From assembly GCA_905478665.1 (NCBI GenBank), contig CAJQJL010000048.1, positions 1 to 64,000 of the forward strand: a stretch of 64,000 nt of DNA, given 5' to 3'. The first letter of the stretch is position 1. Each line of letters starts with the position of its first letter. Position numbers and translations under genes: made by a program. The stretch is from an uncultured Flavobacteriales bacterium (GTDB lineage Bacteria > Bacteroidota > Bacteroidia > Flavobacteriales_D > Crocinitomicaceae). Below, piece by piece: positions 61,498-64,000 of the stretch. The notes under the pieces were generated by a model. It saw only the letters and a program-made list of their open reading frames with translations. It was not told the DNA's origin and did no database searches.

Positions 61498-61711
61498 ACT
61501 CTGGATACACGTTAGCGGGCGATAGGTTCATTTGTAGTCAAGTACATGTTGATCCCCGATTCTTCTTTCTCAGAATCTAGAAGATAAAATTCATGTCAGC
61601 AATTAGCATAAAAAAGACCTTGGACATACATTCTAGAAAAGGCGATATTACATCCGCAAAGTAAAGAGATAATTGGATTATTTCATTAACTTAAAGTAAA
61701 AATCAACCACT

Positions 61712-62071
61712 ATGAATCACATTGAACTCGGAACTTCAGGGGAAAACCTCGCCGTTAATCACCTTACAACAAAGGGGTACGAGATTGTGGAGCGAAATTT
61801 TAGATGGAAACATTCGGAAATTGATATTATCTGCGAAAAGGATGGGTTACTGGTTGTTGTTGAAGTGAAAACACGAAACTCCAATGCACTTGGAAAACCC
61901 TATCAATCTGTCACAATTGCTAAGCAACGCAGGGTGATAAAAGTAGCGAATCACTACATCCAACTTTATAAGAGAGAAGAGGAAGTTCGTTTTGATATTG
62001 TTTCGATTATTTTGAATCAAAATCGAATGGAATTAGAGCACATTGAGAATGCATTCTACCCCTTAGTGTAA
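61712..62071 (+). CDS. YraN-family (UPF0102) endonuclease-like protein
   Basis: The product has 119 residues. The family pattern is clear: GENLAVNHLTTKGYEIVERN at the start, SEIDIICEKDGLLVVVEVKTR holding the PD-(D/E)XK-like residues (Asp and Glu-x-Lys), and the helix KQRRVIKVANHYI. It is probably a small DNA nuclease, with no defined substrate. It begins 81 bp before the pseudouridine synthase start and may share a transcript. Confidence 0.88.
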   Translation: MNHIELGTSGENLAVNHLTTKGYEIVERNFRWKHSEIDIICEKDGLLVVVEVKTRNSNALGKPYQSVTIAKQRRVIKVANHYIQLYKREEEVRFDIVSIILNQNRMELEHIENAFYPLV

Positions 62072-62125
62072 ATTTAGACTGATCGCCTTGCTCAGTATTT
62101 GACTGTACAACTGGTCGAAATAACG

Positions 62126-62133
62126 TATCTTTG
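62126..62133 (+). promoter_or_regulatory. -7-like element marking the rluB start
   Basis: TATCTTTG (62126-62133) matches TAnnTTTG. It overlaps the TTG at 62131 that opens the longest frame of the next gene, so that TTG is promoter sequence, not a start codon. Confidence 0.55.
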
Positions 62134-62151
62134 CGTCAAATTATGCTCGAG

Positions 62152-63102
62152 ATGAACACAAGAAAATCAGGAAGTCGTGGTAACGATTCAAATAAAAAGA
62201 CGTTTAAAGGGAAAAAGGGTGCTCCAGGAAAGCCAGTTGGCAACAAAGACACTAACAAAAAAACGTTTAAAGGAAGGAAAGGTGCAGAAGGGAAGCCAGT
62301 TGGCGATAAAGAGGTGAAAGCCCGCGATAAACGAAAGTACATTGATTATAAGGAAAAGGTAAAAAAGGGAGATCCCTTGCCATCATTCAATGATGATGCT
62401 ATTCGTTTGAACAAATACTTATCAAATGCAGGAGTGAGCTCGCGTAGAGAAGCGGACTTACTGATTAAAACGGGATTGGTTTCTGTTAATGGAGAAATAA
62501 TCACTGAAATGGGTTACAAAATTAAACCCGGTGATGAAGTTAAATACGACGGTGGATCAATTAAGGCCGAGCGGAAACAATACGTCTTGTTAAACAAGCC
62601 AAAGGGATTCATCACAACAATGGATGACCCAATGGGAAGAAAAACGGTTATGAGTCTTGTGAAGAAGGCATGTAAAGAACGCGTTTATCCTGTGGGAAGA
62701 CTTGATCGGGATACAACTGGTTTGTTATTGTTCACAAATGACGGCGATCTTGCGAAGAAATTGACGCACCCAAAGCACAAAGCAAGTAAACTCTATCATG
62801 TAGAATTGAACAAGAAGGTAAACCCGGGGGATTTGCAAAAAATGTTGAGTGGAGTCGAATTGGAAGATGGAACAACGCGTTTTGATAAAGCAGAATACGC
62901 CTCGGAAGATGATGCGAAACAAGTAGGAGTAGAGTTGCATTCAGGAAAGAATCGAATTGTGCGTAGAACCTTTGAGGCGCTGGGTTATACAGTTGTGAAA
63001 TTGGATCGCGTTATGTTCGCTGGGTTAACGAAACGTGATTTACCACGTGGAATGTATCGTTTGCTGAGCGAGAAGGAGGTTTCTTTTTTAAGAATGAAAT
63101 AG
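62152..63102 (+). CDS. RluB/RsuA-family pseudouridine synthase
   Basis: The product is 316 residues from the ATG at 62152 (a start at 62143 is also possible, and the 62131 TTG is rejected). The N-terminus is a basic low-complexity stretch with two copies of KKTFKGKKGAPGKPVGN-like repeats. An S4 RNA-binding domain follows (IRLNKYLSNAGVSSRREADL), then the synthase domain with the catalytic aspartate in VGRLDRDTTGLLLFTNDG. It converts uridine to pseudouridine in 23S or 16S rRNA. The N-terminal repeat is an addition over the minimal family. Confidence 0.93.
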   Translation: MNTRKSGSRGNDSNKKTFKGKKGAPGKPVGNKDTNKKTFKGRKGAEGKPVGDKEVKARDKRKYIDYKEKVKKGDPLPSFNDDAIRLNKYLSNAGVSSRREADLLIKTGLVSVNGEIITEMGYKIKPGDEVKYDGGSIKAERKQYVLLNKPKGFITTMDDPMGRKTVMSLVKKACKERVYPVGRLDRDTTGLLLFTNDGDLAKKLTHPKHKASKLYHVELNKKVNPGDLQKMLSGVELEDGTTRFDKAEYASEDDAKQVGVELHSGKNRIVRRTFEALGYTVVKLDRVMFAGLTKRDLPRGMYRLLSEKEVSFLRMK

Positions 63103-63105
63103 AAT

Positions 63106-63984
63106 ATGAAAAATTGTGTAATCATTTTATTATTATTTGCTACACCGCTAGTAGCGAATGCACAGAAAAAATATAAACGAAAGAAATCGAAAGTTTCATA
63201 CGCACAAGGAACGCTGTTCGGTTATTGGGGATACAACCGCAGTGGCTATACTAAGAGCAATCTTCGGTTTGTTGGTCCTGGATATGATTTCACTTTGCAA
63301 GGTGCCATTGCGAATGATAATCCCGAAAAATTTAATGCTTCCGTATACTTTAATCCCAACAAAATAACGATCCCTCAATTTAATGCCCGAATAGGATATT
63401 ATTTCAAGGATCATTGGGCAATTTCATTGGGATATGATCACATGAAGTACATTCTTGCTGATAACAATCAAGTTAACCTTAGCGGAACGATTGATGCTTC
63501 AGTGGGTGCTCAATGGGAAGGAACTTATAGTGCTGAACCAATAACTACGAATAAAAAGTTATTTCATTACGAAAATTCGGATGGACTTAATTATCTACGA
63601 TTTGAGCTTACACGTACCGATATGCTTTTCAATGTAGGAGGCAATGAGTGGTTTGCGGTTTCCTCAAACTTGGGTGTTGGGACAGGAGGTTTACTTTCAT
63701 TTAATGATTTTAAATTTGCTGGTGAAGAAGACATTCGTACAGTTTCATTGTCAGGGTATGCGCTATCAGCGCATGTAGGCGTCCGATTGGAATTTTTCAG
63801 ACACTTCTTCATTCAACCTACATTTAGTGGAGGGATGAATCATCAAGTAAAAGTTCGAACGCGACTCAATGATCCGAGTTCATACGCACGTCACGCCTAC
63901 GGTTACATCATGTTTGATACGGCAATTGGGTTCTTGCTATATGTGCGCCCTACCAATGCATGTGACAGTTGCCCAGTCTGGTAG
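63106..63984 (+). CDS. Outer-membrane beta-barrel protein
   Basis: The product has 292 residues and a signal peptide (VIILLLFATPLVANAQ). A basic turn KKYKRKKSK precedes a stretch of beta strands (TLFGYWGYNRSGYTKSNLRF), with Tyr/Gly/Asn-rich loops and a hydrophobic C-terminal strand (MFDTAIGFLLYVRP). It starts 3 bp after the pseudouridine synthase stop, so the two are co-transcribed. No ligand or specific family is apparent. Confidence 0.7.
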   Translation: MKNCVIILLLFATPLVANAQKKYKRKKSKVSYAQGTLFGYWGYNRSGYTKSNLRFVGPGYDFTLQGAIANDNPEKFNASVYFNPNKITIPQFNARIGYYFKDHWAISLGYDHMKYILADNNQVNLSGTIDASVGAQWEGTYSAEPITTNKKLFHYENSDGLNYLRFELTRTDMLFNVGGNEWFAVSSNLGVGTGGLLSFNDFKFAGEEDIRTVSLSGYALSAHVGVRLEFFRHFFIQPTFSGGMNHQVKVRTRLNDPSSYARHAYGYIMFDTAIGFLLYVRPTNACDSCPVW

Positions 63985-64000
63985 AAGGTTCCTACGCAGA

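Noticed and set aside
62131-62151. TTG start for the pseudouridine synthase
   Set aside because: The TTG is the end of a TATCTTTG -7-like element; the ATG at 62152 gives the normal protein.

Overview
The window reads as chromosome from a Bacteroidota bacterium, most likely a flavobacterium-like lineage such as the Crocinitomicaceae. The evidence is the family content. There are secreted proteins with C-terminal type IX secretion (T9SS) sorting domains (5350-6978, 37085-39184), a long Bacteroidota-type repeat adhesin, CotH and YwqK/MORN-like secreted proteins, and TAnnTTTG-like -7 promoter elements. The order acpP-fabF-rnc is also present. The DNA is AT-rich throughout. Genus assignment is inference.

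Layout. 1-2239 is the N-terminal part of a giant repeat adhesin on the minus strand; it leaves the window at base 1. 2217-7838 holds a small secreted protein, a GTGA-coupled histidine kinase/response regulator pair, and a divergent acidic His/Met-rich repeat protein carrying a T9SS tail. Three phased CTTTAACC boxes lie in the divergent promoter. 7899-10669 is a minus-strand set: DEAD-box helicase, receiver-only regulator, a possible kinase remnant, a zinc ribbon, and a Tll0287-like haem lipoprotein. 10788-18918 is a TetR-controlled efflux locus (TetR, His-rich lipoprotein, small protein, TolC, membrane fusion protein, RND pump), followed by a DUF2141 protein and an isolated NqrB/RnfD-like membrane protein. 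A 23-bp operator overlaps the tetR promoter, and an inverted copy lies inside the first codons of tolC.

About 19.0-36.94 kb is an accessory region that looks like an integrated element. It ends at a tRNA-Leu(CAA) gene with a large serine recombinase beside it, and it also carries a broken tyrosine recombinase. Its cargo includes a two-gene unit with HEPN-like and ADP-ribosyltransferase-like features and several orphan genes. Its most distinctive part is a regulatory and membrane cluster at 25.2-32.6 kb. This holds a protein built almost wholly from four LuxR-type HTH domains, a membrane-anchored LuxR regulator, and a third LuxR regulator. It also holds a tandemly duplicated 717-bp unit in which a 209-aa membrane protein overlaps a tiny single-span membrane protein, plus a 102-aa conserved protein and paired palindromes. 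Tandem 63-bp palindrome-bearing repeats and a GAGTCG-rich block lie between this cluster and the recombinase.

From 37 kb onward the content is ordinary chromosome: CotH protein, hutI, a TraB/GumN-like protein, a degenerate AAA ATPase coupled to an AddB-like nuclease, an LtaS-like sulfatase, LysE, a YwqK-like repeat protein, marC, purN, a VWA protein, an iodotyrosine-deiodinase-like flavoprotein, acpP-fabF-rnc, an M48 protease, an rluB-like pseudouridine synthase, and a YraN protein. One small gene at 60431-60847 is interrupted by an in-frame TGA. Several genes are easy to miss: the adhesin is open at the window edge, and four supported or possible ORFs are under 60 codons.
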